Positions 31,421 to 39,875 of a stretch of 64,000 bases of DNA are shown one piece after another. Origin of the DNA: Streptomyces alanosinicus (GTDB lineage Bacteria; Actinomycetota; Actinomycetes; Streptomycetales; Streptomycetaceae); contig NZ_BMVG01000011.1 in the NCBI RefSeq assembly GCF_014650595.1, forward strand, positions 124,001-188,000, in the 5' to 3' direction. The position numbers and the translations under genes were made by a program. Numbering within the stretch: the first letter of the stretch is position 1; the number at the start of each line of letters is the position of its first letter. The notes beneath the pieces are model-generated. The model made no database searches. It was given only the letters and a program-made list of their open reading frames with translations, and was not told where the DNA came from.

Positions 31421-32395
31421 TCACGCCTCGAACGCGACCGCGCCCCCCTCGGCGAAGGCGACCGCGTCCTGGTGGCCGAAGAGGCCGGGCAGGCCGCCGG
31501 TGTGGAGGAACACGGTCTTCTCGCCCGGCCGGACGTCACCGTCGCGGACGGCCGCGTGCAGCCCGGCGAGGGCCCGGCCTGTGTAGACGGGGTCGAGCAC
31601 GAGGCCCTCGGTGCGGGCGGCCAGCCGGAGCGCCTCCGCGGCCGGGCCGGTCAGCGTCGCGTACCCGGCGCCCACCTGGTCCCGGCGCACCCGCAGCCCC
31701 TCGGCCGTGACCTCCCGCGTGGTCAGCGGTGCCGCGAACTGCGCCACGGCGGCCGCCGGATCGGCCAGGGCGCCCACGTCGACGCCGAGCACCGCTTCGG
31801 TGCCGAGGGCCGCGACCAGTCCGGCCATGGTGCCGCCCGAGCCGAGCGCGACCACTGCCGTGCGCAGCCCGGGCACCTGCGCGTCCAGTTCCTCGCCGCA
31901 GCGCACATAGCCCCGGGCGCCCGGCACGCTCGACCCGCCGAACGGGATCAGCGCCGGTCGGGCACCTCCGGCCCGCAGCCGTGCGCACACCTCGTCCGCC
32001 GCCGCGTCCAGCCCCGCCCGGTCGACGTCGCCCGCCCAGGCGAGACGCGCTCCGAACAGCCCGTCCAGCGCGAGGTTCCCGGACCGGGAGGCGCCCGGCG
32101 ACCCGCGCAGCACGAGGACGGCGGCAAGGCCCAGCCGGGCGGCCGCGGCGGCGGTCAGCCGGGCGTGGTTGCTCTGCGGGGCGCCCGTGGTCACCAGGGT
32201 GTCCGCACCTTCGGCGAGAGCCGCGCCCGCCGTCCACTCCAGCTTGCGGACCTTGTTCCCGCCGCCGCCCAGCCCCGTCAGGTCGTCCCGCTTGATCCAC
32301 AGATCCTCGGGGCCGAGCCCGAGCGCGGCGGCGAGCCGGGGCGCCGGTTCGACGGGCGTGGGGAAGGTGCCGAGCGATGCGGGGGAGTGGCTCAT
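31421..32395 (-). CDS. PLP-dependent D-cysteine desulfhydrase/ACC-deaminase family enzyme
   Basis: A 324-residue fold-type II PLP enzyme. The Schiff-base Lys is in LGGGGNKVRKLEW (about residues 44-56), SNHAR follows in TTGAPQSNHARLTAA, and the phosphate-binding loop is VALGSGGTMAG. The C-terminal LHTGGLPGLFGHQ is typical of the DcyD/ACC-deaminase group. The reaction is likely beta-elimination of D-cysteine or a related amino acid to a keto acid, ammonia and sulfide. True ACC deaminases need specific Tyr residues that I did not confirm. It converges with the cupin gene (30 bp apart). Confidence 0.85.
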   Translation of the reverse strand: MSHSPASLGTFPTPVEPAPRLAAALGLGPEDLWIKRDDLTGLGGGGNKVRKLEWTAGAALAEGADTLVTTGAPQSNHARLTAAAAARLGLAAVLVLRGSPGASRSGNLALDGLFGARLAWAGDVDRAGLDAAADEVCARLRAGGARPALIPFGGSSVPGARGYVRCGEELDAQVPGLRTAVVALGSGGTMAGLVAALGTEAVLGVDVGALADPAAAVAQFAAPLTTREVTAEGLRVRRDQVGAGYATLTGPAAEALRLAARTEGLVLDPVYTGRALAGLHAAVRDGDVRPGEKTVFLHTGGLPGLFGHQDAVAFAEGGAVAFEA

Positions 32396-32452
32396 GGCGT
32401 ACGTCCTTCGGTGCGGATCAGGCGCGGAGCGCGGGCGTTCGGCACCAGTCGA

Positions 32453-33805
32453 TCACACCGGCAGCAGCCGGGCGATCAGTGCGCCGAGCTGACGGGCCGT
32501 ACGGCACTCGTGCATCTCGGCCAGATCGGCATAGGCGGGCGCGGCCGAGTCACCGGTGCCCCACTGCGCGCGCGGCTCGGGGTTCAGCCAGTACACCCGG
32601 CGGGCCCGCCGGGCGACCTCGCGCACGGCGGCCAGGTTCGGGTCGCTCATGTTCGTCCGGGCGTCCCCGAGGACGAACACCGTCGTGCGCGGCCCCACCG
32701 CGTCGACGTACCGCTCCGCGAACTCGCCCAGGGCGACGCCGTAGTCGCTGCTGCCGTGCCAGCCGGTGAGCGTGGCCTCCGCGCGGATCCGGGCGCTCAG
32801 CCCGTCGGGGTCGGCGCGCCCATGGCCGAGCAGGCCGGTCACCTCGTCCAGCCGGTTGACGAAGGCGAACACGCGAACCTTGCTGAACTGGTCGTGCAGC
32901 GCCTGCACCAGGAGCATCGTGAAGTCCGAGAAGCCGGAGACCGAGCCGGACACATCGCAGAGCAGCACCAGTTCGGGGCGGACGGGCCTGCGCCGGCGCA
33001 GCACCGGCCGCATCGGCACGCCGCCCGTGGACAGCGAGGAACGCAGGGTGCGGCGCAGGTCGACCGTGCCGCGCGCGGCACGGCGGCGGCGCGCGGCCAG
33101 CCGGGTGGCCAGTTTCCGGGCGAGCGGCTGAACCGCCCTGCGCAGCTCGGCCAGTTGGTCCCGGCCGGCGAACAGGAAGTCCACCCGGTCGGCGGTGGGC
33201 AGAACGCCGCGCCGGGCGATCTCGTCCCGTCCGCGCCGCTCGGCGACCCGCCGCCGCGCCTCTGTCCCGACCATCCGCCGGAACGCCTCGATCCGGCGCC
33301 GGATCTCGTCGTCCAGCAGCCGGTCGGCGAAGTCGGCACCGCCGCCGTCCCGGCCCCGCACATCCGCCCGCACCCGCGCCAACAGGGTCTGCGGACGCAG
33401 CCGTTCGAGGGTCTGGTACGCCGAGAAGCCGTCGGAGCCCGGTGAACTGCCGTATCCGCCCATGCCGTCGACCGCTTCGGCCGCCAACCGGGCCATCATC
33501 GCCTGGTCGTCGGCCGCCAGTGCCTCGGCCAGCCGGTCACGCAGCGCGTCCCGGTCCGGGCCGGAGCCCTCAAGACCACCGACCGCACGCGGGAAGTACA
33601 GATCGAAGACCGGATCGAACACCGCCCGCTGACCCGGGCCGTGCAGCAGTGTCGCGGCCAGCCCCTCGCGCAGCAGCTCCCGGTCCGTAAGGCCCAGCGC
33701 CTCCACCGCGCGGGCCGCGTCCACGCTCTCGCCGGTGCCGATCCGCACGCCGTGCGCGCGCAGTGCCCCGACCAGGCCGGTGATGCGGTCGGCGACCTCG
33801 GTCAC
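32453..33805 (-). CDS. VWA-domain (CoxE-like) protein
   Basis: A 450-residue protein. The N-terminal 200 residues are helical (LRAHGVRIGTGESVDAARAV at the start). The C-terminal 200 residues are a von Willebrand A domain with the MIDAS motif LLCDVSGSVSGFSDF and a later Asp in VFVLGDARTNMSD. Such CoxE/YehP-like proteins work with MoxR AAA+ ATPases as chaperones that mature cofactor enzymes or remodel targets. The GTG start overlaps the MoxR stop (GTGA), so the two are co-translated. The client protein is not encoded next to them. Confidence 0.87.
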   Translation of the reverse strand: MTEVADRITGLVGALRAHGVRIGTGESVDAARAVEALGLTDRELLREGLAATLLHGPGQRAVFDPVFDLYFPRAVGGLEGSGPDRDALRDRLAEALAADDQAMMARLAAEAVDGMGGYGSSPGSDGFSAYQTLERLRPQTLLARVRADVRGRDGGGADFADRLLDDEIRRRIEAFRRMVGTEARRRVAERRGRDEIARRGVLPTADRVDFLFAGRDQLAELRRAVQPLARKLATRLAARRRRAARGTVDLRRTLRSSLSTGGVPMRPVLRRRRPVRPELVLLCDVSGSVSGFSDFTMLLVQALHDQFSKVRVFAFVNRLDEVTGLLGHGRADPDGLSARIRAEATLTGWHGSSDYGVALGEFAERYVDAVGPRTTVFVLGDARTNMSDPNLAAVREVARRARRVYWLNPEPRAQWGTGDSAAPAYADLAEMHECRTARQLGALIARLLPV

Positions 33806-34659
33806 AGCGCGTCCAGGTCGAGTTTCGCCGCCGCCTTCTGGATGTCGTCCTGATGCTTCAGGATCACCCCGAGACTGTCCCGTACGACCGTCTCGTCCAG
33901 GGTGTCGGCGCCCAGGGCCAGCAGGGTGTGCGCCCAGTCGACGGTCTCGGCGACGGAGGGCGCCTTGCGCAGGTCCATCGCGCGCAGCGCCCCCACCACC
34001 CGGACCACCGACTCGGTCAGCGCCGCGCCGAGGCCCGGCACCTTCAGCCGGACGATCCGCCGCTCCAGCTCCTCCTCGGGGAAGCCGATGTGCAGGAACA
34101 GACAGCGCCGGCGCAGCGCCTCGGACAGCTCCCGGCCGGCGTTGGAGGTGAGCACGACGAACGGGCGGCGGGTCGCGGTGACCGTGCCCAGCTCCGGGAC
34201 CGTGATCTGGAAGTCGCTGAGCACCTCCAGCAGCAGCCCCTCCATCTCGACGTCGGCCTTGTCGGTCTCGTCGATCAGCAGCACCGTCGGCTCGTCACCG
34301 CGGATCGCGGTCAGCAGCGGGCGCGGGAGCAGGAACTCCTCGCTGAAGATGTCGGTGCGGGTCTCGTCCCAGCTCTCGTCGCGCCCGGCGCTGATCCGCA
34401 GCAGTTGCTTGGCGTGGTTCCACTCGTACAGCGCCCGGGACTCGTCCACGCCCTCGTAGCACTGCAGTCGTACCAGCCGGGCCCCGGCCACCTGGGCGAC
34501 GGCCTTGGCCAGCTCGGTCTTTCCGACCCCGGCGGGGCCCTCGACCAGCAGCGGCTTGCCCAGCCGGCCGGCGAGGAAAACGGTCGTGGCGACGGCGGGC
34601 GAGGCCAGATAGCCGGTCTCGGCGAGGCGGGCGGAGACGTCGTCGACGGACGTGAACAA
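33802..34659 (-). CDS. MoxR-family AAA+ ATPase
   Basis: A 285-residue AAA+ ATPase. Walker A is VEGPAGVGKTELAKA, Walker B LLIDETDKAD, sensor 1 VLTSNAG, and arginine finger region LRRRCLFLHIGFP. I assign a TTG start at 34659 because GGAGG stands 5 bp before it and the conserved protein begins FTSVDDVSARLAETGYLAS. The frame stays open far upstream on the minus strand without coding signs. It forms a two-gene operon with the VWA protein and is divergent from a TetR gene whose likely operator (34769-34778) lies in the shared promoter region. Confidence 0.9.
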   Translation of the reverse strand: MFTSVDDVSARLAETGYLASPAVATTVFLAGRLGKPLLVEGPAGVGKTELAKAVAQVAGARLVRLQCYEGVDESRALYEWNHAKQLLRISAGRDESWDETRTDIFSEEFLLPRPLLTAIRGDEPTVLLIDETDKADVEMEGLLLEVLSDFQITVPELGTVTATRRPFVVLTSNAGRELSEALRRRCLFLHIGFPEEELERRIVRLKVPGLGAALTESVVRVVGALRAMDLRKAPSVAETVDWAHTLLALGADTLDETVVRDSLGVILKHQDDIQKAAAKLDLDAL

Positions 34660-34768
34660 CGGGGCCTCCGGTGGGTCGGGAACCGTGTCCGGTCTCCTAT
34701 CTAAGCGCTTGTTCACCGACTCTGTCACGTGGTTCCGGCCGAGCCCGCCGGGGCGCGGAGTGATATAC

Positions 34769-34778
34769 ACCGATCGGT
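34769..34778. promoter_or_regulatory. Candidate TetR operator (ACCGATCGGT)
   Basis: Perfect 10-bp palindrome 34 bp before the TetR start, in the divergent moxR/tetR promoter region. Position and symmetry fit autoregulation. Confidence 0.5.
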
Positions 34779-34812
34779 TTCCTTTCGTCCGTGCTCCGGC
34801 TAACCTCGTTGC

Positions 34813-35385
34813 ATGGCCTCCACAGACAAGCTGTCCCCGCGTGACCGGCTGCTCGACGCGGCGGCGCGGCTCTCCTATCGCGACGGCGTCTCCGTCGGCA
34901 TCGAAGCACTGTGCCGGGAGGCGGGCGTCTCCAAGCGGTCGATGTACCAGTTCTTCGACAGCAAGGACGCGATGCTGGCCGCCAGCCTGGAGCAGCGCGT
35001 CCCCGGGTACGACGCCCAGCTCGCGCACCCCGACCCGCGGTCCGCGTCCCCGCGCGAGCGCGTCCTGCACGTCTTCGGACGCCTGGAGCGGGCCTCCGTG
35101 TCCGCCGACTACCACGGCTGCCCCTACCTCGCCGTCCTGGTGGAGCTGAAGAACCCCGAGCACCCGGCGAGCATCGTGGCCCGCACGGTCAAGGAACGGC
35201 TGGCCGAGACCTTCCGCGCCGAGGCGGAGCGCGGCGGCGCCCGCGACCCCGAGCTGCTCGCCCGCCAGCTCGTGCTGGTCTTCGACGGCGCCAGCGCCCG
35301 GGCCGGAGCCGGAGTGGAACGCCTGGACGACGGACTCGCCACGAAGACGGTGACGGCACTGCTGGACGCGGCGGGCATGGAGTAG
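34813..35385 (+). CDS. TetR-family transcriptional regulator
   Basis: A 190-residue TetR repressor. Residues about 10-57 form the DNA-binding domain with the recognition helix in LCREAGVSKRSMYQFFDSKD. The C-terminal ligand-binding domain contains ADYHGCPYLAVLVELKNPEH, a segment common in a TetR subgroup controlling efflux or catabolic genes. It is divergent from the moxR-VWA operon and followed by the compatible-solute transporter. The palindrome at 34769-34778 probably is its operator. The ligand is unknown. Confidence 0.9.
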   Translation: MASTDKLSPRDRLLDAAARLSYRDGVSVGIEALCREAGVSKRSMYQFFDSKDAMLAASLEQRVPGYDAQLAHPDPRSASPRERVLHVFGRLERASVSADYHGCPYLAVLVELKNPEHPASIVARTVKERLAETFRAEAERGGARDPELLARQLVLVFDGASARAGAGVERLDDGLATKTVTALLDAAGME

Positions 35386-35387
35386 GC

Positions 35388-35403
35388 GCCCCGAAGGGGC
35401 GTC
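35388..35403 (+). terminator. Hairpin after the TetR gene
   Basis: CGCCCC-GAA-GGGGCG: 6-bp stem with a 3-nt loop directly after the tetR stop, followed by another GGGGCG. No T-run, as is common in Streptomyces. Up to 35,580 nothing else is recognisable. Confidence 0.45.
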
Positions 35404-35580
35404 GAAGGGGCGTGCCGAAGGGCGCGGGGCGGCTTCGGCATGCGGCTGCCGCCGCGTGGGCGCGAGCAGCCACGACGGCCCGCGGACGACAGGCGGCCCA
35501 GCACGGCGGCTGCGCGCGGAGCGCCCCGTACGGGCCAGCACAACGCGCCGATCCGCTCGCCCGGCCGGTCCAATGAAACA

Positions 35581-36309
35581 GTGACCGCGCCCCCGGACGA
35601 CTGCCTCGCGCGCAACGAATGGATCTGCGGCGCCTATATCGGCAGCCGCCGCCAGATCCTCCTCGACGCGGTCCTCCAGCACCTCCAGCTGACCGTCCTG
35701 TCCGTCCTCATCGGCCTGGCGCTCGCCCTGCCGCTCGCGGTGCTGGCCCGCCGCTGGGGCTGGGCCGCCGGCCCGGTCCTCGCCCTCACGACGATCCTCT
35801 ACACGATCCCGTCCCTGGCGATGTTCTCCCTGCTCCTGCCCCTGTACGGCCTCTCCGCCACGCTCGTCGTCGCCGGGCTCGTGCTGTACTCGCTGACCCT
35901 GCTCGTCCGGAACATCCTCGCGGGCCTGCGCGCGGTCCCCGAGGAGACCCGGCAGGCCGCCCGCGGCCTCGGCTACGGCCCCGTCCGCGTGCTGCTCACC
36001 GTGGAACTGCCCCTCGCCCTGCCCGCCGCGATGGCCGGCCTGCGGATCGCCACCGTCTCGGCGGTCTCCCTGGTCACGGTCGGCGCGATCGTCGGCTTCG
36101 GTGGACTCGGCAACCTCATCTACGCGGGCATGAACACCTACTTCAAGGCCCAGGTGCTCACCGCGTCCGTGCTGTGCGTGCTGATCGCCGTCGCCGCCGA
36201 CCTGTTCCTGCTGGGCCTGCAGTGGCTGATCACGCCCTGGACGAGGGCGGGCCGCGCCCGCGTGCCCGCACGCCGAGCGCGGGCGCGCACGGAGGCGAGC
36301 CGGGTATGA
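35581..36309 (+). CDS. Glycine betaine/choline-type ABC transporter permease
   Basis: A 242-residue membrane permease of the OpuC/ProW class (BPD_transp_1 fold) with about six helices between residues 28 and 220 and the EAA loop AVPEETRQAARGLGYGPVRV contacting the ATPase. GFGGLGNLIYAGM is the conserved late motif. GTG 35581 gives the family-like start; its ribosome site is weak. The C-terminus is Arg/Ala-rich. It is the first of three plus-strand genes (permease, permease, binding protein) facing a convergent ATPase gene that together make a full importer for osmoprotectants. Confidence 0.88.
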   Translation: MTAPPDDCLARNEWICGAYIGSRRQILLDAVLQHLQLTVLSVLIGLALALPLAVLARRWGWAAGPVLALTTILYTIPSLAMFSLLLPLYGLSATLVVAGLVLYSLTLLVRNILAGLRAVPEETRQAARGLGYGPVRVLLTVELPLALPAAMAGLRIATVSAVSLVTVGAIVGFGGLGNLIYAGMNTYFKAQVLTASVLCVLIAVAADLFLLGLQWLITPWTRAGRARVPARRARARTEASRV

Positions 36310-36337
36310 GCGGCTTCTCCGCGAAGGCGGGCCGCGC

Positions 36338-37009
36338 ATGAACACGCTCACCGCGGCCTGGCACTGGCTCACCGACCCCGCGCACTGGTCCGGCGACGAC
36401 GGCATCGGGCACCGGCTGCTGCAGCACCTCGCCCTCACCGTCGTCTGTCTCGTCATCAGCTGTGTGATCGCGCTCCCGGTCGCCCTGGTCCTGGGCCACC
36501 TCGGCAAGGGCGGCGCGCTCGCCGTCAACCTCTCCAACATCGGCCGGGCCGTCCCCACCTTCGCCGTCCTGGTGCTGCTGCTCCTCACCCCGGTCGGGAA
36601 GTGGGGCGAGGGACCCACGGTGGTGGCCCTGGTGCTGTTCGCCGTACCCCCGCTGCTCACCAACGCCTACGTCGGCATGCGCGAGGTCGACCGGGGTGTC
36701 GTCCAGGCGGCCCGGGGCATGGGGATGACCGGACGGCAGATGCTGCTGCGCGTGGAGCTGCCCCTCGCCCTGCCGCTGGTCATGACGGGGGTGCGGATCG
36801 CCGCCGTCCAGCTCGTCGCCACCGCCACCATCGCCGCGCTCGCGGGCGGCGGCGGGCTCGGCCGGATCATCACCGCCGGCTTCAACCTCGCCAGTACGCC
36901 GCAGGTGGTCGCGGGCGCCCTGCTCGTCGCCCTGTTCGCACTCGTCGTCGAGGGCGTCTTCGAGATCGCCGAGCGACTGGCACCCAGCTGGGCGAGGGGC
37001 GGCCGATGA
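36338..37009 (+). CDS. Second OpuC-type ABC transporter permease
   Basis: A 223-residue permease of the same family, with about five or six helices and the EAA loop VQAARGMGMTGRQMLLRVEL. ATIAALAGGGGLGRIITAGF matches the permease signature. It starts 28 bp after the first permease and ends overlapping the binding-protein start (ATGA), so the heterodimeric channel and the binding protein are translated together. The cytosolic ATPase is encoded convergently downstream. Confidence 0.88.
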   Translation: MNTLTAAWHWLTDPAHWSGDDGIGHRLLQHLALTVVCLVISCVIALPVALVLGHLGKGGALAVNLSNIGRAVPTFAVLVLLLLTPVGKWGEGPTVVALVLFAVPPLLTNAYVGMREVDRGVVQAARGMGMTGRQMLLRVELPLALPLVMTGVRIAAVQLVATATIAALAGGGGLGRIITAGFNLASTPQVVAGALLVALFALVVEGVFEIAERLAPSWARGGR

Positions 37010-37941
37010 GAAGAGTCCTCCCGGTGCTCCTGCTCCTCGCCCTCACCGCCTGCTCCACCGGCCCCTCCCTGGAGAACCGCGGCGCGGTCACGGCGCCGCC
37101 CGGCGACAGCCACCACCTGACGATCGGCTCGGCCGGCTTCACCGAGAGCGATCTGCTCGCCCAGATGTACGCCCAGCTGCTGGACCAGGCCGGCTACAAG
37201 ACCTCGATCCTCACCGTCGCCAACCGTGAGCTGTACGAACCGGCCCTGGAGTCCGGCCAGATCGATGTCGTGCCCGAGTACGCGGCCACCTTCGCCGACT
37301 GGCTGAACGCCAAGACCCACGGCGCCGACGCCGAGCCCGCAGGCTCACCCGACCTCGACGCCACGATGAAGGCCCTGCGCGCGCTGGCCACACCCCGCGG
37401 GCTCACCGTCCTGCCGCCCGGCCGCGCCGTCGACCAGAACGCCTTCGCGGTCGGCGCCGCCTACGCCCGGCAGCACCACCTGAGGACGCTCAGCGACCTC
37501 GGCGCCTCGGGGCTGAGGGTACGCCTCGCGGCCGGCGACGAATGCGTCCAACGGCCGTACTGCGAACCGGGGTTGAAGAAGGTCTACGGCATCGATATCA
37601 CCGGTGTCGACCCCAAGGGCGTCGGCACCACTCAGGCCAAGCGGGCCGTGCAGAGCGGGCAGGACCAGATGGTGCTGACCACGTCCACGGACGCCACACT
37701 GGACCAGTTCGGGCTGGTGCTCCTCGCCGACGACAGGCATCTGCAGAACGCCGACTACATCGTCCCGGTCGTCAACCGCTCCCGCGCGGGCAGCGAGGGC
37801 GTGACGAAGGCGCTCGGCAGGCTCAACGACGTACTGACGACGGCCGACCTGGCCACCATGAACGAGCAGGTCGACAGCTGGCGACGGCTCGCCTCGGACG
37901 TCGCCGGCGGCTACCTGAAGGACAAGGGCCTGCTGAAGTGA
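37006..37941 (+). CDS. Osmoprotectant-binding lipoprotein of the ABC transporter
   Basis: A 311-residue extracellular substrate-binding lipoprotein. The signal ends in the lipobox LALTAC (Cys about residue 17). The mature domain of the OpuAC/ProX class begins LTIGSAGFTESDLLAQMYAQ and contains the ligand-pocket segments VVPEYAATF and VVLTTSTDATLDQFGL. It would capture glycine betaine, choline or a related quaternary amine. ATG 37006 overlaps the permease stop. The convergent ATPase ends 44 bp downstream. Confidence 0.9.
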   Translation: MRRVLPVLLLLALTACSTGPSLENRGAVTAPPGDSHHLTIGSAGFTESDLLAQMYAQLLDQAGYKTSILTVANRELYEPALESGQIDVVPEYAATFADWLNAKTHGADAEPAGSPDLDATMKALRALATPRGLTVLPPGRAVDQNAFAVGAAYARQHHLRTLSDLGASGLRVRLAAGDECVQRPYCEPGLKKVYGIDITGVDPKGVGTTQAKRAVQSGQDQMVLTTSTDATLDQFGLVLLADDRHLQNADYIVPVVNRSRAGSEGVTKALGRLNDVLTTADLATMNEQVDSWRRLASDVAGGYLKDKGLLK

Positions 37942-37985
37942 CCAGAGCCGGCTGAAACGACCGGGGCCGTCGCGGCGACGCCTGC

Positions 37986-39140
37986 TCAGGCGTCCGACAC
38001 CGAGTCGAAGGACACCTGACCCCGCGCCACGCCCCGCGCGTCCGCGTCCACCGAGCGGCGCAGCGCCTCGTGCAGCTTCGCCGGGGTGAGCACGCCGAGG
38101 AAGCGCGCGCCGTCCACCACCGCGACCCACCCGGCGTCGTACTGGAGCATCACCCCGAACGCCTGCTTCAGCGGTGTGCCCACTGGCACCCACGCGGTCA
38201 TCCGGTGGGTCAGCTCCCCGACCGTGCCGCCCGCCGTCAGCTCGTCGATGCCGACCCAGCCGCGCAGATCGCCGTCCGCGTCGAGGACGACGGCCCAGCG
38301 GGCGCGCTCGGCCCGCAGCCGCTCGACGGCCCGTTCGGCGGGCTCGTCCAGCCGGGCCACCGGAGGCTGTTCCAGGTCGTCCGGCTCGATCGTGGTGACC
38401 GACAGCCGTTTCAGCCCCCGGTCGGCGCCCACGAAGGAGGCCACGTACGGGGTCGCGGGCGCCCCGAGCACGGTGCCCGGCGTGTCGAACTGCTCGATCC
38501 GGCCCTGCCCGTACACGGCGATCCGGTCGCCGAGCCGGACGGCCTCCTCGATGTCGTGCGTCACCAGCAGCACCGTCTTGCGCACCGCCGCCTGCATCCG
38601 CAGGAACTCGTCCTGCAACTGCTCGCGCACCACCGGGTCGACCGCGCCGAACGGCTCGTCCATCAGCAGCACCGGCGGATCCGCGGCGAGCGCCCGCGCC
38701 ACCCCGACCCGCTGCCGCTGCCCGCCGGAGAGCTGCTCGGGATAGCGCGTCCCGTACGTCGTCGGGTCGAGCCCCACCAGATCCAGCAGCTCGGCGGCGC
38801 GTGCCCGGGCCTTCGCCCGCTTCCAGCCGAGCAGCGCGGGCACGGTCGCGGTGTTGTCCAGGACGGTGCGGTGCGGGAAGAGGCCGACCTGCTGGATGAC
38901 GTACCCGATACGGCGGCGCAGCCGCACCGGGTCGACGGTGGCGATGTCCGCGCCCTCGACGAAGATCCGGCCGGCGGACGGCTCGATCAGCCGGTTCACC
39001 ATCATCATGGTCGTCGTCTTGCCGCAGCCGGACGGGCCGACGAGCGTGACCAGCTCACCCTCGGCCACCTCGAAGGAGAGGTCGTCCACGGCCGTCGTAC
39101 CGTCCGGATACCGCTTGGTGACCTGCTCGAACCGGATCAT
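37986..39140 (-). CDS. OpuCA-type ABC transporter ATPase with CBS domains
   Basis: A 384-residue ATP-binding subunit. Walker A is LVGPSGCGKTTTMMM, signature LSGGQRQRVG, Walker B VLLMDEPFGAVD, switch His in VTHDIEEA. Residues about 255-375 form two CBS motifs (ARWAVVLDADGDLRGWVGID and AGWVAVVDGARFLGVLTP), which in OpuA/OpuC systems sense ionic strength or cyclic nucleotides. It is transcribed toward the permease/binding-protein genes but completes their transporter. It lies 93 bp downstream of lutC on the same strand, so read-through from the lut operon is possible. Confidence 0.92.
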   Translation of the reverse strand: MIRFEQVTKRYPDGTTAVDDLSFEVAEGELVTLVGPSGCGKTTTMMMVNRLIEPSAGRIFVEGADIATVDPVRLRRRIGYVIQQVGLFPHRTVLDNTATVPALLGWKRAKARARAAELLDLVGLDPTTYGTRYPEQLSGGQRQRVGVARALAADPPVLLMDEPFGAVDPVVREQLQDEFLRMQAAVRKTVLLVTHDIEEAVRLGDRIAVYGQGRIEQFDTPGTVLGAPATPYVASFVGADRGLKRLSVTTIEPDDLEQPPVARLDEPAERAVERLRAERARWAVVLDADGDLRGWVGIDELTAGGTVGELTHRMTAWVPVGTPLKQAFGVMLQYDAGWVAVVDGARFLGVLTPAKLHEALRRSVDADARGVARGQVSFDSVSDA

Positions 39141-39233
39141 TCCCTCACGCTAACGGCGCCGCCCGCGGCCTGCTCGCCGGTGCGGTGAAACGGGTCAACC
39201 GGGGGGAGGAGAGAGCAATCCGGGCATGCCGCG

Positions 39234-39875
39234 TCAGCCGAGCAGGATCACTTCCAGAGTGCGCGGACCGTGCACGCCCTCCACCCGGTCCAGTTCGATG
39301 TCGCTGGTGGCCGACGGACCCGAGATCCAGGTCAACGGGCGGGCCGGATCGAGGCGTTCGAGGGCCTGCGGCACCGAGGACACCACCTGCCCGGGTACCC
39401 GGACGACACAGAGGTGATGGTCGGGGACGAGCGAGATACGGCGCCGGCCCTGGTCGGGGGAGCCGTCCAGGACGATCGTGCCGGTCTCGGCGATCGCCAC
39501 CGCACAGCCCGTCACCACGCTGTCCACCTCGTCGAGCCGCTGCGGTGTGCTCTCCGCGCGGTCCTCGACCCGCACCACGTCGGCGGCCGACAGCCACTCG
39601 GGCGGCAGACCGGGCGGCTCCAGCACCTGGCGGGAACCGCGCCCGGCCAGCAGCCGCGCCACCAGGTCCGGCAGCTCCCCGGCGCCGCAGCGGTGCACGA
39701 TCGCCCGGTAGTCCGCGAGGTTCTCGGCCAGCAGCTCCACGGTCTGCCCGGTCGTGCGGTGCCCGTGCTCGGGCAGATAGTCCCGGCCCACGGCCTCCTC
39801 GTACGGCCCGTTGTGCGGGGTCACATCGGCGAGCGCCCGCCGCACCCGGCCCAGTACCCGGTCCCTGCTGCTCAC
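39234..39875 (-). CDS. lutC: Lactate utilisation protein C (LUD domain)
   Basis: A 213-residue LUD-domain subunit of the LutABC L-lactate oxidation complex. Recognisable segments include RDRVLGRVRRALADVTPHNG, the central DVVRVEDRAEST and the core VTGCAVAIAETGTIVLDGSP, ending RTLEVILLG. The GTG start at 39875 overlaps the lutB stop (GTGA). Lut complexes convert L-lactate to pyruvate with electrons passed to iron-sulfur clusters. It is the last gene of the lutABC operon. Confidence 0.92.
   Translation of the reverse strand: MSSRDRVLGRVRRALADVTPHNGPYEEAVGRDYLPEHGHRTTGQTVELLAENLADYRAIVHRCGAGELPDLVARLLAGRGSRQVLEPPGLPPEWLSAADVVRVEDRAESTPQRLDEVDSVVTGCAVAIAETGTIVLDGSPDQGRRRISLVPDHHLCVVRVPGQVVSSVPQALERLDPARPLTWISGPSATSDIELDRVEGVHGPRTLEVILLG

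Noticed and set aside
35386..35580. Small gene or RNA between TetR and the ABC permease
   Set aside because: Apart from the hairpin and GGGGCG repeats there is no start with ribosome site and no recognisable RNA fold.
34660..36663. Very long upstream extension of the moxR frame on the minus strand
   Set aside because: The open frame exists only because of GC-rich codon structure. It crosses the TetR and permease genes on the other strand and has no coding similarity.
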